NCBI RefSeq assembly: GCF_026241165.1 | Contig: NZ_JAPFQN010000006.1 | Coordinates: 62,001 to 126,000, forward strand | Origin: Mangrovivirga halotolerans | Lineage (GTDB): Bacteria; Bacteroidota; Bacteroidia; Cytophagales; Cyclobacteriaceae | DNA length: 64,000 nucleotides | Direction: 5' to 3' | Part shown: positions 48,095 through 57,478 of the stretch, piece after piece | Numbering within the stretch: position 1 is the stretch's first letter | Layout: every line of letters starts with the position of its first letter | Made by a program: the position numbers and the translations under genes | Notes under the pieces: model-generated | The model's database searches: none | Told to the model about the DNA's origin: nothing | Seen by the model: the letters and a program-made list of their open reading frames with translations, nothing else

Positions 48095-48118
48095 AGATCT
48101 ATAGTTTATTTTCTTTTC

Positions 48119-50860
48119 TTATTTAAAAACAGCTTCAATAATTCGGTCTTGTTCTTCTTTATGAACTTTAGGGTATCCTGTTGCAGGAGAAGCACTAGGC
48201 TTTCTAGAAATCAATGTAAAGTCTTTTGCTTTACCCCAATTCATAAATAAAAAGCTGTAGTATCCCATATTTGCCGGTTCTTCCTGTGCCCAGGCGAACT
48301 CTTTGGCTTTAGTATATTTCTTCTCAATCAGATTATTAACCTGTGCTTCAGGGAAAGGATAAAGCTGTTCCACTCTGATAAGTGCAACATCATCAGATTT
48401 CTTTTCTTTTCTGGCTTCTATCAGGTCATAATATAGTTTACCTGTACATAAGACAACCTTTCTTACTTTCTTCGGATCAACGTCTTTGTCATCAAGAACT
48501 TCTCTGAATCGACCTGAAGTAAATTCCTCTTTAGGAGAAACTACTTTAGGACTTCTAAGCAGTGACTTAGGAGACATTACAATCAATGGCTTTCTGAATT
48601 CCCATGCCAGCTGTCTTCTCAATGCATGGAAAAAGTTACTGGCTTCAGTAATATTGACCACCTGCATGTTATATTCAGCACATAGCTGTAAGAACCTTTC
48701 AGGTCTGGCATTTGAATGTTCAGGTCCTTGTCCTTCATATCCATGAGGTAGCAACAAGACCAATCCATTCATTCTTTGCCATTTTGTTTCTGACGGAGCC
48801 AAAAATTGATCAATGATCACCTGGGCCCCATTAGCAAAATCTCCGAATTGAGCTTCCCAGATAGTTAACGCACTTGGATTGGCCATTGCATATCCAAATT
48901 CGAAGCCCATTACAGCAAATTCTGAAAGAAGTGAATTGTAAATCTCAAACGATCCTTGTTCTTTAGACATGTGGTTAAGGCTATTAAAGCCTTCACCTGA
49001 ATTTGCATCCCTTATAATCGCATGTCTGTGAGAGAAAGTTCCTCTTTGAACATCCTGGCCTGTCAACCTTACTGTCCTGTTTTCAAGCAATATAGATCCA
49101 TAAGCCATAAGCTCAGCACTTGCCCAACTAAATTCACCAGTCTTGAAAAATTCTTCCTTACGAATTTTTAATGCCTTTTCGATCTGTTTCAGAGGCTTGA
49201 AGCCTTCAGGTGTGAAAGTCAGTGCTTCACCAATTTTCTTTATTGTTTCTTCATCAATTCCTGTTTCAGGAGATTGCTCAAAGTCCTTTGGTTCGCTACG
49301 ACGAAGTTCTTTCCATTCTTTCTCCATCTGCTGATAATGATATGGCAGAGATTCTTCCTTAACCATATTCAATCTGTCCTGAAGAAGACTTCTGAACTCC
49401 TTATCCATTTGCTTGGCGAGCTTGGCATCAACTTCCCCACGCTCAACCAGTTTTTTATTATAAACTTCCCTTGGGTTAGGGTGCTTACTAATAATATTAT
49501 ATAGCGATGGCTGTGTGAATTTAGGTTCATCACTTTCGTTATGCCCATGACGACGATAACAAACCATATCAATAAAAATATCTTTGTGCCATCTTTGTCT
49601 GTATTCAACAGCCAGCTTTACACAGAAAACCACAGCTTCCGGATCATCACCATTTACATGAAGTACCGGCGCATCAATTACTTTTGCTACATCAGTAGAA
49701 TAGATAGAAGATCGGGCATCATCAAAATCAGTAGTAAATCCTACCTGGTTGTTAATCACGAAATGGATTGTACCGCCAGTATGGTATCCATCAAGCTGAG
49801 ACATTTGTGTTACCTCATAAACAACACCCTGACCAGCTATTGCTGCATCACCGTGAATTAGTATAGGTAATACTTTATCGTGTTCCTTATTATACTGACC
49901 GTCTAATTTGGCCCTGGCAAATCCTTCAACAACAGGATCAACAGCTTCAAGGTGAGAAGGGTTTGGTGATAACTTTACGTTAACTTCTTTACCATTTTCC
50001 GTTTCGATCTGTGAAGAATATCCCATGTGATACTTCACGTCACCATCACCCATTGTCAGGTCCGGTTCTGCCTGCCCTTCAAATTCGTTGAAAATATGTT
50101 CGTATGTCTTACCCATAATATTGGCTAAAACATTTAAACGACCACGGTGGGCCATTCCTATGATCACCTCTTCAACACCAAGATCGGCAGAATAATGTAT
50201 AATAGAATCAAGAGCCGGGATAGTCGTCTCACCACCTTCAAGTGAAAACCTTTTCTGCCCAAGATATTTGGTATGCAGAAAGTTTTCAAAAACAACCGCC
50301 TGATTTAATTTTCTTAAAATTCTTTTTTTATCCTCAGTTGTCGGATCGAAGCTAAGCGCATCTTTTTCGCTCTTTTTCTTGAACCAATCAAGTACTTCAG
50401 GCTCTCTTATATATAAATATTCAAACCCGACATTTCCTTCATAGATATTCTTGAGAGCTGCTACAATATCTTTAAGCTTAGCTCTGCCAATTCCGATTTC
50501 TTCACCTGCATCAAATTCTGTATCGAGATCTGATTCTGATAAATTAAAATCAGGTAAATCAAGAATTGCTTTTCTATCCCTTCTTTCTCTTACAGGGTTT
50601 GTTTTAGATCGGAGGTGTCCTCTGGATCTGTAAGCATGTATTAATGCCCTGACTCGTATTTCCTTATCGTCAAGAAGTCCGGTCTTAGATCCCGTTGCAG
50701 TAGCCTGCCCGTTTTCACCATATTGTTCCTGAGCAAATTCAAAACCTTCAAAAAATCGTTGCCAGGTTTTATCTACATTCTCAGGATCTTTTTTGTAATC
50801 AGCGTACAACTCATCTATATAAGAAGAGTGTGCATTGCTTAGGTATGAGTAGTTATCCAT
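48119..50860 (-). CDS. sucA: 2-oxoglutarate dehydrogenase E1 component
   Basis: 913 residues, the normal E1o length. It decarboxylates 2-oxoglutarate with thiamine diphosphate in the TCA cycle. The N-terminal segment NAHSSYIDELYADYKKDPE is typical of E1o. The ThDP domain shows GMAHRGRLNVLAN, HLEAVDPVVEG and IHGDAAIAGQGVVYE; the C-terminal half has ERFLQLCAEYNMQVVN and EEPANMGYYSF. It is the first gene of sucA-sucB-lpd (24-base gap to sucB), transcribed from a perfect -7 box at 50889-50896. Confidence 0.97.
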   Translation of the reverse strand: MDNYSYLSNAHSSYIDELYADYKKDPENVDKTWQRFFEGFEFAQEQYGENGQATATGSKTGLLDDKEIRVRALIHAYRSRGHLRSKTNPVRERRDRKAILDLPDFNLSESDLDTEFDAGEEIGIGRAKLKDIVAALKNIYEGNVGFEYLYIREPEVLDWFKKKSEKDALSFDPTTEDKKRILRKLNQAVVFENFLHTKYLGQKRFSLEGGETTIPALDSIIHYSADLGVEEVIIGMAHRGRLNVLANIMGKTYEHIFNEFEGQAEPDLTMGDGDVKYHMGYSSQIETENGKEVNVKLSPNPSHLEAVDPVVEGFARAKLDGQYNKEHDKVLPILIHGDAAIAGQGVVYEVTQMSQLDGYHTGGTIHFVINNQVGFTTDFDDARSSIYSTDVAKVIDAPVLHVNGDDPEAVVFCVKLAVEYRQRWHKDIFIDMVCYRRHGHNESDEPKFTQPSLYNIISKHPNPREVYNKKLVERGEVDAKLAKQMDKEFRSLLQDRLNMVKEESLPYHYQQMEKEWKELRRSEPKDFEQSPETGIDEETIKKIGEALTFTPEGFKPLKQIEKALKIRKEEFFKTGEFSWASAELMAYGSILLENRTVRLTGQDVQRGTFSHRHAIIRDANSGEGFNSLNHMSKEQGSFEIYNSLLSEFAVMGFEFGYAMANPSALTIWEAQFGDFANGAQVIIDQFLAPSETKWQRMNGLVLLLPHGYEGQGPEHSNARPERFLQLCAEYNMQVVNITEASNFFHALRRQLAWEFRKPLIVMSPKSLLRSPKVVSPKEEFTSGRFREVLDDKDVDPKKVRKVVLCTGKLYYDLIEARKEKKSDDVALIRVEQLYPFPEAQVNNLIEKKYTKAKEFAWAQEEPANMGYYSFLFMNWGKAKDFTLISRKPSASPATGYPKVHKEEQDRIIEAVFK

Positions 50861-50888
50861 GTTCTATATTTGAATACTCGTTTCGGCA

Positions 50889-50896
50889 CAAAGGTA
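50889..50896 (-). promoter_or_regulatory. -7 box of the sucA-sucB-lpd promoter
   Basis: The minus strand reads TACCTTTG, a perfect TAnnTTTG box; start near 50882. An inverted repeat AACCG-N6-CGGTT (50919-50934) lies where the -33 element should be and may be an operator. The 318-base gap (50861-51178) otherwise holds only the divergent rpsP promoter. Confidence 0.6.
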
Positions 50897-51115
50897 TTTA
50901 ATCTGGAAGATATATAAAAACCGTTTAAGCGGTTATACGAATTTAATTGATATTCAACTTGAATGATCGAAAACGCTATGGGGCATATCAATTTTCTATC
51001 ATGTTAAAATAATTAATTTCGTACTTCTAAACGATGTTAAATTACTTTTATTAAAAAATACTCTATATAAGGTATAATTTTAACGTCCCGGCTTTCAGGA
51101 TTAATTAAAATAAAG

Positions 51116-51123
51116 TACTTTTG
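51116..51123 (+). promoter_or_regulatory. -7 box of the rpsP promoter
   Basis: TACTTTTG followed by C is a perfect TAnnTTTG box, 56 bases before the rpsP ATG. Start near 51130 would give a leader of about 50 bases. No TTG is seen at -33 (CTTTCAGG instead). Confidence 0.6.
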
Positions 51124-51178
51124 CGTTCCAATTAAAAAACGGACCGAAGGACGTGATCCTTCACAAACGTAACATTTT

Positions 51179-51763
51179 ATGGCAGTAAAAATCAGATTAC
51201 AGAGAGGTGGACGCAAGAAGCGCCCATTTTACAGCGTAATAATCGCTGACTCGAGAGCGCCGCGTGACGGTAAATTTATCGAGAAAATCGGTACGTACAA
51301 TCCTACTACTGACCCTGCAACAATTGACATCGACAATGACAAAGCATTGGATTGGTTGTTAAAAGGAGCTCAGCCTACAGATACTGTACGTGCTATGCTA
51401 TCTTACAGAGGATTGATGTTTAAAAAACATCTTCAGATAGGAGTTAACAAGGGTGCTATCACTCAGGAAGAGGCTGACAAGAAATTTGAAGCCTGGATGA
51501 AAGAGAAAGAAGAAAGCATTTCTAAGAAAACTGACACGATCTCTGCTAAGAAAGAAGCTGAAGCGAAAGCAAGACTTGAAGCTGAAGCAAAAGTTAGCGC
51601 TGCTCGTGCAGAAGCAATTGCTGCTAAGCAAAAAGAGGCCGAAGCTGAAGCGAAAGCTGAAGAAGAGGAAACAAGTGCTGAGGCTAGCGAAGAAGAATCT
51701 GCAGAAGCAGCTTCAGATGAAGCTCCAGCATCAGAAGAAAATCAGGAGAAAAAAGAAGATTAA
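51179..51763 (+). CDS. rpsP: 30S ribosomal protein S16 with long C-terminal extension
   Basis: 194 residues. The first about 85 are the S16 fold, starting [19 protein letters not shown] with [19 protein letters not shown]. The E. coli protein is about 82 residues. Here a further 100 or so residues follow: a charged helix ([12 protein letters not shown]) and an Ala/Glu/Lys-rich, then Ser/Glu/Ala-rich acidic tail. Extended S16 proteins occur in Bacteroidota; the tail role is unknown. rimM follows 12 bases downstream. trmD and rplS, the usual next genes, are absent here. Confidence 0.97.
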   Translation: MAVKIRLQRGGRKKRPFYSVIIADSRAPRDGKFIEKIGTYNPTTDPATIDIDNDKALDWLLKGAQPTDTVRAMLSYRGLMFKKHLQIGVNKGAITQEEADKKFEAWMKEKEESISKKTDTISAKKEAEAKARLEAEAKVSAARAEAIAAKQKEAEAEAKAEEEETSAEASEEESAEAASDEAPASEENQEKKED

Positions 51764-51775
51764 TTATTCCGGAGA

Positions 51776-52303
51776 ATGGATATTAACTCTTGTTTTCAAC
51801 TGGGTTACATAACCAGGCTCCACGGAGTACAGGGAGAATTACAGATCTTTATTGACTCCGATAATCCTGAAGAATATTCAGAAATGGAATCAGTGTTCGT
51901 TGAAATCGACGGACAACTGGTTCCATTTTTTATTGAATCACTTTCAGTAAAAGGAAATAAAGGCATTATTGCTTTTGAAGACATCCAAACATTAGAGGAG
52001 GCCGAAAAAATGAAAGGCCATGCTCTGTATCTTCCTTTACAAGCATTGCCTGAATTAACAGGTAATCAATTCTACTACCACGAAATAATCGGATTTAAAA
52101 TAATTGATGAGAATCAGGGCGAACTGGGAATTGTAAATCATATAATAAATCATCCCGGACAAGACCTGATCGTTATGGATTTTAAAGACTCCGAGGTTTT
52201 AATCCCCGTTAACGATGTCATTCTCAAAGGTCTTGACCGGGATGAGAAAATTTTGAAAGTCGACCTTCCGGAAGGATTACTTGACGTATATCTCAACGGC
52301 TAA
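51776..52303 (+). CDS. rimM: Ribosome maturation factor RimM
   Basis: 175 residues. It binds S19 and helps 30S head maturation. The N-terminal RimM domain starts LGYITRLHGVQGELQIF, and the C-terminal PRC-barrel domain includes YYHEIIGFKIIDENQGELG, IPVNDVILKGLDRDEKILKVDLPEGLLDVYL at its end, split over several strands. It is 12 bases after rpsP, the usual pairing. A weak hairpin with a T run at 52436-52458 may end the transcript. Confidence 0.95.
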   Translation: MDINSCFQLGYITRLHGVQGELQIFIDSDNPEEYSEMESVFVEIDGQLVPFFIESLSVKGNKGIIAFEDIQTLEEAEKMKGHALYLPLQALPELTGNQFYYHEIIGFKIIDENQGELGIVNHIINHPGQDLIVMDFKDSEVLIPVNDVILKGLDRDEKILKVDLPEGLLDVYLNG

Positions 52304-52363
52304 CAATCATTCCCGGAATTTCTGACCCACCAATCAACTTTCTTCACTTATAAGATTAAAAAA

Positions 52364-52381
52364 TAGGTTTAGGTTTAGGTT
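52364..52381. repeat. Three tandem TAGGTT units
   Basis: TAGGTT is repeated three times in the 252-base gap after rimM. It is short and probably of no function; the gap otherwise shows a weak terminator and no gene. Confidence 0.7.
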
Positions 52382-52433
52382 TAACGGGCCTGTAACTACT
52401 AGACACCCAAAGTGTATCAAAGGTTGGAACGGG

Positions 52434-52458
52434 TTGTTCAGCATTGAACATTTTTTTT
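52434..52458 (+). terminator. Weak terminator after rpsP-rimM
   Basis: GTTCA (52436-52440) pairs with TGAAC (52445-52449), and after one A eight T follow. The stem is only 5 pairs and it lies 130 bases past rimM. Confidence 0.35.
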
Positions 52459-52555
52459 ACACGCTTCCATCGTTACTTACTGGTAAACAGCCAATTAAAC
52501 ATGCTGGCACATAATCTGCACACAATAAAATACTTTTCGGAAAGTTATTTTAATT

Positions 52556-53569
52556 ATGACAGACAATAAATCAAATTCTCTCAAGGAAGAAGAGAACAAA
52601 GAAAAACCTATTTCCGGTATCGAAAGATTTTTGATCTGGTGTGCCGGAATTCCACCCGAAGCTATAAAGCCTTATCAAATGGAAAGATTGAGGTTTTCTG
52701 CATCAGGTTTACTCGTATTGCTCACTGCGATATTTGCTGTACTCTCGGGCTCATATGCATTACACTTTGTGTTCAATGAAATCTATCCTGCTATAACAAT
52801 AGGCATCATATGGGGATTATTCATTCTTACAATAGACCGATTACTATTAATGGGGCTGTATCGTTATAAAGGACGACACCTTTGGAAACAAGGAATACCC
52901 AGGTTGGCTTTAGCTGCCGTTATTGCTATAACAGTAGCTAAACCTATGGAATTAAAATTATTTGCTGCTGAAATAGAAACCGAATCGGCTGTGCTTAAAA
53001 GAGAAGTGGTCAAAGAAAGAACAGCGGATATTGATAGTGCCTACGCACAACCTGAAAAAAGAATTGACAGTATTCTTACAGCCGGTGATGCTGAACTTAA
53101 AAGATTGGAAGGTTTGAGAAATGAACTTCGCGAAGAAGCCAGAAGGGAAGCAGACGGAACTGGTGGAAGCGGAAAAGTTTCTCCTGGACCTATATATAGA
53201 ATCAAAAAACAACAAGCTGATGAAGCTCAATCCGAACTAGAAGCTTACCGAACAGATTATGAAAGCACTAAAGACTCTCTAAACTCTTATCGGGTAGCTC
53301 TCGAAAATCAAAAACAATCTGAGCTAGAAGATTATCTTAGTAACTTTCAATCGGGATTAATATTAAAGTTCCAGGCACTTGAAGCCGTTCTTAAAAGATA
53401 TCCCGAGCAGAAGCTTGTACACTATTTTATAATACTTCTGTTTTTAGTAATTGAAACTGCCCCTCTGACTATGAAATTGCTTATGCCAACGGGTCCATGG
53501 GAGCATTTGATTAGAAATGAAGAAGAAGAAACAATCGAAAAAATTAATCTCAGATATTCAGCAGCATAA
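52556..53569 (+). CDS. DUF4407 family membrane protein
   Basis: 337 residues. Three membrane segments lie in the first part (about 50-72, 77-98, 117-135), followed by a long charged periplasmic or cytoplasmic coiled coil (about 140-265) and a fourth segment near 285-305 before PTGPWEHLIRN. The segments FLIWCAGIPPEAIKPYQMER and GLFILTIDRLLLM match DUF4407 as I know it. Function is not known. It is a single gene with a terminator shared with the convergent PorE-like gene. Confidence 0.85.
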   Translation: MTDNKSNSLKEEENKEKPISGIERFLIWCAGIPPEAIKPYQMERLRFSASGLLVLLTAIFAVLSGSYALHFVFNEIYPAITIGIIWGLFILTIDRLLLMGLYRYKGRHLWKQGIPRLALAAVIAITVAKPMELKLFAAEIETESAVLKREVVKERTADIDSAYAQPEKRIDSILTAGDAELKRLEGLRNELREEARREADGTGGSGKVSPGPIYRIKKQQADEAQSELEAYRTDYESTKDSLNSYRVALENQKQSELEDYLSNFQSGLILKFQALEAVLKRYPEQKLVHYFIILLFLVIETAPLTMKLLMPTGPWEHLIRNEEEETIEKINLRYSAA

Positions 53570-53572
53570 CAT

Positions 53573-53603
53573 AAAAAAAGAGCACATAAAGTGCTCTTTT
53601 TTT
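53573..53603. terminator. Bidirectional terminator
   Basis: AAAAAAAGAGCAC pairs with GTGCTCTTTTTTT around ATAAA. It serves the DUF4407 gene and the convergent PorE-like gene, whose stop (53602) is at its edge. Confidence 0.9.
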
Positions 53604-55296
53604 ATTGTTGTATTTCATCATATCTAATTCGAACCCAGACATCCTTATCATAATCATTGGGGTATTCTGTCTCATTATCTTCTTCAATTGGAGCTACACT
53701 AACACTCCAAAGTTGTTCAGGAACACCTTTCTCCAGAAAATAATCCCTCATCATCTGGGCCTGTTTTTCCCGACGATCATTCGTGTAAAACGTGTCTACA
53801 TCAACTGTATCGATCATTTTTTCAACCTGAAAATAGATCATACTTGAATCAATTGCCACGCTATCATAAAGATATTTGGACAATTCTTCGGGTCCGGTAA
53901 TTTCGAGACTATCCATTACGACCGAAAGTCGGGATACCATCGTAGTGTCCAGCTCCATTTCAGTCAAATCAGGATCAGACTGTATACTATCCTTTTTAAA
54001 ATTAGCTAAGTGAACGGTCATATTCACCTTCCAATTTCTGTTTCCTTTAAGTGTTTTAATAATTCTTTGTAAATCAAAAAAGGCTAAATCGTTAAGTGAG
54101 TCATATTCATTCTTGAATCCCAATCCATATAACCAGTATTCTTTTCCTGGCTCAATTGGTTCAAGAGTAATTGCTTTTCTTTCTCTTAGGCTATATGACA
54201 GAGTATCCAGCATTAATGGCCTGGCATAGATCATGTAAGACGGATCGAAGGAAGAAACAGAAAAATCATATGTTTCTCCTCCTGTTACAAATAGTTCGAA
54301 TAAACCCGAAGTAGGCCCAGACCGATCATTGGTAATTAGTTTTCTATCACTCGCTCTGTAAACTTGAACAAAGGCTTCCATCGGATTGCCAGTAGCTCCA
54401 TCGACAACACGTCCATCTACAAAAACAACTGAGGAAGGCTGGAATTCCTTCGGAAGCTTGGCCATCCATATTTGAGGGTAATTATCTACTTTTTTAGTAA
54501 AATAAATAATATCTCCTTTACCTGGGACATCAGCAAAAAGATCATCTCCCGGTGTATTTATTGCATCAATATTGATTGGTGTTGTCCAGACTCCATCTTC
54601 ATATCGGGTAATATAAAGATCCATTCCCCCTTTACCTCCAGGCCTGTCTGAGCTAAAGATCAAAGTCTTATTATCAGACAATATTTTAGGATTCATTGTA
54701 TTACCTATATTAATATGTTCCGGAAGAGGAGTTGGGTCATGCCAGTAAGTCCCCCCTCGTCTTTGAGCCATCATAATCTGACAACCACTGCCTGAAGTGT
54801 TATCCATTTCTTCACACCGCATAAAATACATGGTTCTACCATCTGGAGATAAAGAAGGACTCCCTTCATGCATTTCACTGTTTATAGGTTTACCAAGGTT
54901 TCTGGGCTTCATCCAATAGCCACCTTGTTTATCGACTTCGTACATATCATAGCCACCGAAACCGGAGCCCCTCGACGAAGTAAAAAATACTGATTCACCA
55001 TCAAATGAGATACTGTAACCTCCGATATAATTTAGGCTTTTTGTTGCGTTAATCACTTCAACTGGCTCAGCCTTACTCCACCCTGAGGCAGTCTTTTCTG
55101 AATACATTACTTCAAGCTTTTGAGAGGGTGAATAACTTGAAGTATAAATCATGGCACCCCCATCTCCTCTCAAAGCAGGAGCTAAATGTTTTTGATTAGG
55201 AATATTGATGTTCCTGGATACAGGTTTTTGGGGAACCTTCTGAGCCAGAATGATCAATTGAGAAAAAATAAATACAGCTATCGTCAGTAATCTCAT
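53602..55296 (-). CDS. PorE-like exported protein: PD40 propeller, CNA/CarboxypepD-type domain, degenerate OmpA-like domain
   Basis: 564 residues. A signal peptide (about 1-18, ending ILAQ) precedes PD40-type propeller blades (about 35-285) with SISFDGESVFFTSSR, SLSPDGRTMYFMR and DNKTLIFSSDRPGGKGGMD. A regulatory-like beta-sandwich follows (about 290-375, VDGRVVDGATGNPMEAFV). The C terminus (about 395-560) resembles the OmpA peptidoglycan-binding fold (DLQRIIKTLKGNRNW, then DRREKQAQMMRDYFLEKGV), but the usual GHTD motif is missing. This order recalls T9SS protein PorE, without the lipoprotein Cys. Peptidoglycan binding is uncertain. Confidence 0.72.
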   Translation of the reverse strand: MRLLTIAVFIFSQLIILAQKVPQKPVSRNINIPNQKHLAPALRGDGGAMIYTSSYSPSQKLEVMYSEKTASGWSKAEPVEVINATKSLNYIGGYSISFDGESVFFTSSRGSGFGGYDMYEVDKQGGYWMKPRNLGKPINSEMHEGSPSLSPDGRTMYFMRCEEMDNTSGSGCQIMMAQRRGGTYWHDPTPLPEHINIGNTMNPKILSDNKTLIFSSDRPGGKGGMDLYITRYEDGVWTTPINIDAINTPGDDLFADVPGKGDIIYFTKKVDNYPQIWMAKLPKEFQPSSVVFVDGRVVDGATGNPMEAFVQVYRASDRKLITNDRSGPTSGLFELFVTGGETYDFSVSSFDPSYMIYARPLMLDTLSYSLRERKAITLEPIEPGKEYWLYGLGFKNEYDSLNDLAFFDLQRIIKTLKGNRNWKVNMTVHLANFKKDSIQSDPDLTEMELDTTMVSRLSVVMDSLEITGPEELSKYLYDSVAIDSSMIYFQVEKMIDTVDVDTFYTNDRREKQAQMMRDYFLEKGVPEQLWSVSVAPIEEDNETEYPNDYDKDVWVRIRYDEIQQ

Positions 55297-55437
55297 CTAT
55301 TAAATATCCCTGTTAGGTTTATCGTTTAATAACTAATACGATAAAAACCATACCAAAATTTATTACCACACAAATTTTTTTTAAAGATATATAATTTATT
55401 TGTGCTGATAAAAAATCTATCTATATAAAAACCTACC

Positions 55438-56193
55438 TCAGTAAACTTCTACCTCAGGTTCTTCAGTTTTTATCACACTGACTAGTTCAAGATCTCCATT
55501 AACGAATAATTCATCAATATCCTGAACCTTGAGGCCTGAAACCGTTGGTTTGTAATTATTGTAATCCTGGATTACCACTCCATTAACATTTCTTTTATTG
55601 AATGCTTCACGAAATCGCATTCCTCCTCCATTGGTTTTATAGTCATAAGCCAAGTAGTCAATTAAGTCAGTATCCTTATTAATCCAGTAAACGAAAACAT
55701 CCTCGTGATCTTGCCCTCCGCCATTTTCTTCAAAAGAAATCTTTATTTTATAGTATTCATTTCCTTTAATTGTCATATCTCCCAGATATTCCGGAACAAC
55801 GGCATCATCTGAAAGTGATTGAGGAAGCGTAGCAAAATATACTACTGCATTAAGACCGTTTCTATATTTGACAACTTCAGAAGGGGTTAATTCAAGAGTA
55901 TCTCCCTGATATAACCTCACAAATTTTTCATTAGTTAAAATATCTCTGTAAACTGAATCTCCTTTTGAAATAAGCCTTTCATATTTGAATTGGCCATTTT
56001 GTTCTTCTACAGTATAGTGACCATTTCTGAAAATAAAATTTAGTTTGCCATTTTCCAGAGCATTAGCGCCATGAGCTTCAATTGTGTTATTAATAATATT
56101 GGTTACCCTGTTGGCTTCTTCAGTTTGATTCTTATGCCCGGTACAGGAAATAAAAAATCCTGCAAGTAAAAATGCTGTAAAAATTCTTCTCAT
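55438..56193 (-). CDS. DUF6503 family lipoprotein
   Basis: 251 residues. A lipoprotein signal ends in FFISC with the acylated Cys at about residue 17. The mature protein has alternating strands (KLNFIFRNGHYTV; KIKISFEENGGG; VFVYWINKDTDLIDYLAYDY), resembling LolA/LolB-like or DUF6503 folds, for which a lipid-binding role is only a guess. The family name is from memory of the general pattern. It lies 38 bases downstream of the flavoprotein gene on the same strand and may be co-transcribed. Confidence 0.65.
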   Translation of the reverse strand: MRRIFTAFLLAGFFISCTGHKNQTEEANRVTNIINNTIEAHGANALENGKLNFIFRNGHYTVEEQNGQFKYERLISKGDSVYRDILTNEKFVRLYQGDTLELTPSEVVKYRNGLNAVVYFATLPQSLSDDAVVPEYLGDMTIKGNEYYKIKISFEENGGGQDHEDVFVYWINKDTDLIDYLAYDYKTNGGGMRFREAFNKRNVNGVVIQDYNNYKPTVSGLKVQDIDELFVNGDLELVSVIKTEEPEVEVY

Positions 56194-56231
56194 TAATAAA
56201 GGTATTTGACTATTAATACGACATGAAATAA

Positions 56232-57458
56232 CTATAGTTTTGACAAAATAGCCTCAGATGCTACATATGCAGAAGACCAGGCAAATTGAAAATTAAATCC
56301 CCCGGTAACTGCATCAACATCTAAAACTTCTCCTCCAATATAAAGATTAGGGTGCTTTTTAGCTTCCATGGTATTTAATTCAACTTCTGATAACGATAGC
56401 CCCCCAGCTGTAACAAACTCCTCTTTAAAAGTAGTTTTACCTGAAAAATGAACCATACATCTGAACAAGTTTTCAATCATTTTGTTTTTCTGCTTTTTTG
56501 ACCATTCTGCCAAAGGGCGTTCTTCTTCTATTCCGGATAATATGAGTAATTTTTCCATCAATCTTACAGGAATATCGCCGAACCGAAAATTCTTGGAAAG
56601 CTTATTTTTCTGTTCCTCAATACTTTGATTAAATTTCTCTGAGAAAACTTTTTCATCAAAATAAGGAGTCCAGTTAATCAGTAAATCTCCTTTATAATTT
56701 TTCTCATGGATCTCCCTGGCTCCCAGGGAAGATAATTTCAACGGAGCCGGACCACTGAAACCCCAATGGGTGATCAGTATAGGGCCAGAAGCTGCGAGTT
56801 TTGATCCCGCAAGTTTCACTTCACCTTTTTTCACAGAAACTCCCATCAATTTTTTAAATGCAGAGGCTGGGGAATTAAAAGTAAATAATGACGGAACAGG
56901 TGGAATTATTTTGAAATTTAAATTGTCAATGAACTTGTATTGATCACCTTTAGATAGACCTCCAGGTGCAAAAAAGACAGCTTTAGATCGATATTCATTA
57001 TCACCACTATTTACCAGCCATATGCCATCTCTATTTTCTAAGCTATCTACTTTTTGCTTTACTTTTATTTCCGCTTTATCGGTTGCTTTTAGTAAAGTTT
57101 TGATAATAGTTTCAGATGAATCTGTCACCGGAAACATCCTTCCATCAGATTCGGTTTTTATTTTCACTCCTCTTTTTTCAAACCATTTGACAGTCGAATT
57201 CGTGTCAAACCGATTAAAAAGCTTTCGTAGTTTCTTTCCACCCCTGGGATAAGCATTGATCAGCTCCTGGACAGAGTCAACAGCGTGGGTGACGTTACAT
57301 CTTCCACCTCCGGAAATTCTGACTTTATTTAAAACGTTTGGTGATCGTTCAAGGATAAGAATATTTAGTTTCTGGTCACTATGTAAAAGATTGGCGGCAC
57401 AGAAAAAGCCTGATGCTCCTCCACCAACAATAATCACATCGTAAACAGGCATGGTCAT
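56232..57458 (-). CDS. HI0933/BaiN-type NAD(P)/FAD-dependent oxidoreductase
   Basis: 408 residues. The FAD-binding Rossmann motif VGGGASGFFCAANLL is at the N terminus. The family marks GGGRCNVTH, AGGLSLSEV and the ending GGEVLDVDAVTGGFNFQFAWSSAY, split by one strand, place it in the HI0933/YhiN group. The best-known member, BaiN, is assigned to bile acid reduction, but most members have no known substrate, so none is claimed here. M1 and M3 (MTMPVYD) are both possible starts. The tRNA-Val gene lies 20 bases upstream on the same strand. Confidence 0.88.
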   Translation of the reverse strand: MTMPVYDVIIVGGGASGFFCAANLLHSDQKLNILILERSPNVLNKVRISGGGRCNVTHAVDSVQELINAYPRGGKKLRKLFNRFDTNSTVKWFEKRGVKIKTESDGRMFPVTDSSETIIKTLLKATDKAEIKVKQKVDSLENRDGIWLVNSGDNEYRSKAVFFAPGGLSKGDQYKFIDNLNFKIIPPVPSLFTFNSPASAFKKLMGVSVKKGEVKLAGSKLAASGPILITHWGFSGPAPLKLSSLGAREIHEKNYKGDLLINWTPYFDEKVFSEKFNQSIEEQKNKLSKNFRFGDIPVRLMEKLLILSGIEEERPLAEWSKKQKNKMIENLFRCMVHFSGKTTFKEEFVTAGGLSLSEVELNTMEAKKHPNLYIGGEVLDVDAVTGGFNFQFAWSSAYVASEAILSKL

Positions 57459-57478
57459 TCAAATTTTAGAAATGAAAG

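Noticed and set aside
47667-48104. 145-codon Ser/Asp/Leu-rich frame opposite sucB
   Set aside because: It is the antisense of the Ser/Asp/Glu/Lys-rich linker and lipoyl domain codons of sucB, not a separate gene.
52364-52381. Telomere-like or phase-variable repeat
   Set aside because: Only three 6-base units in a non-coding gap, far too short to support either idea.
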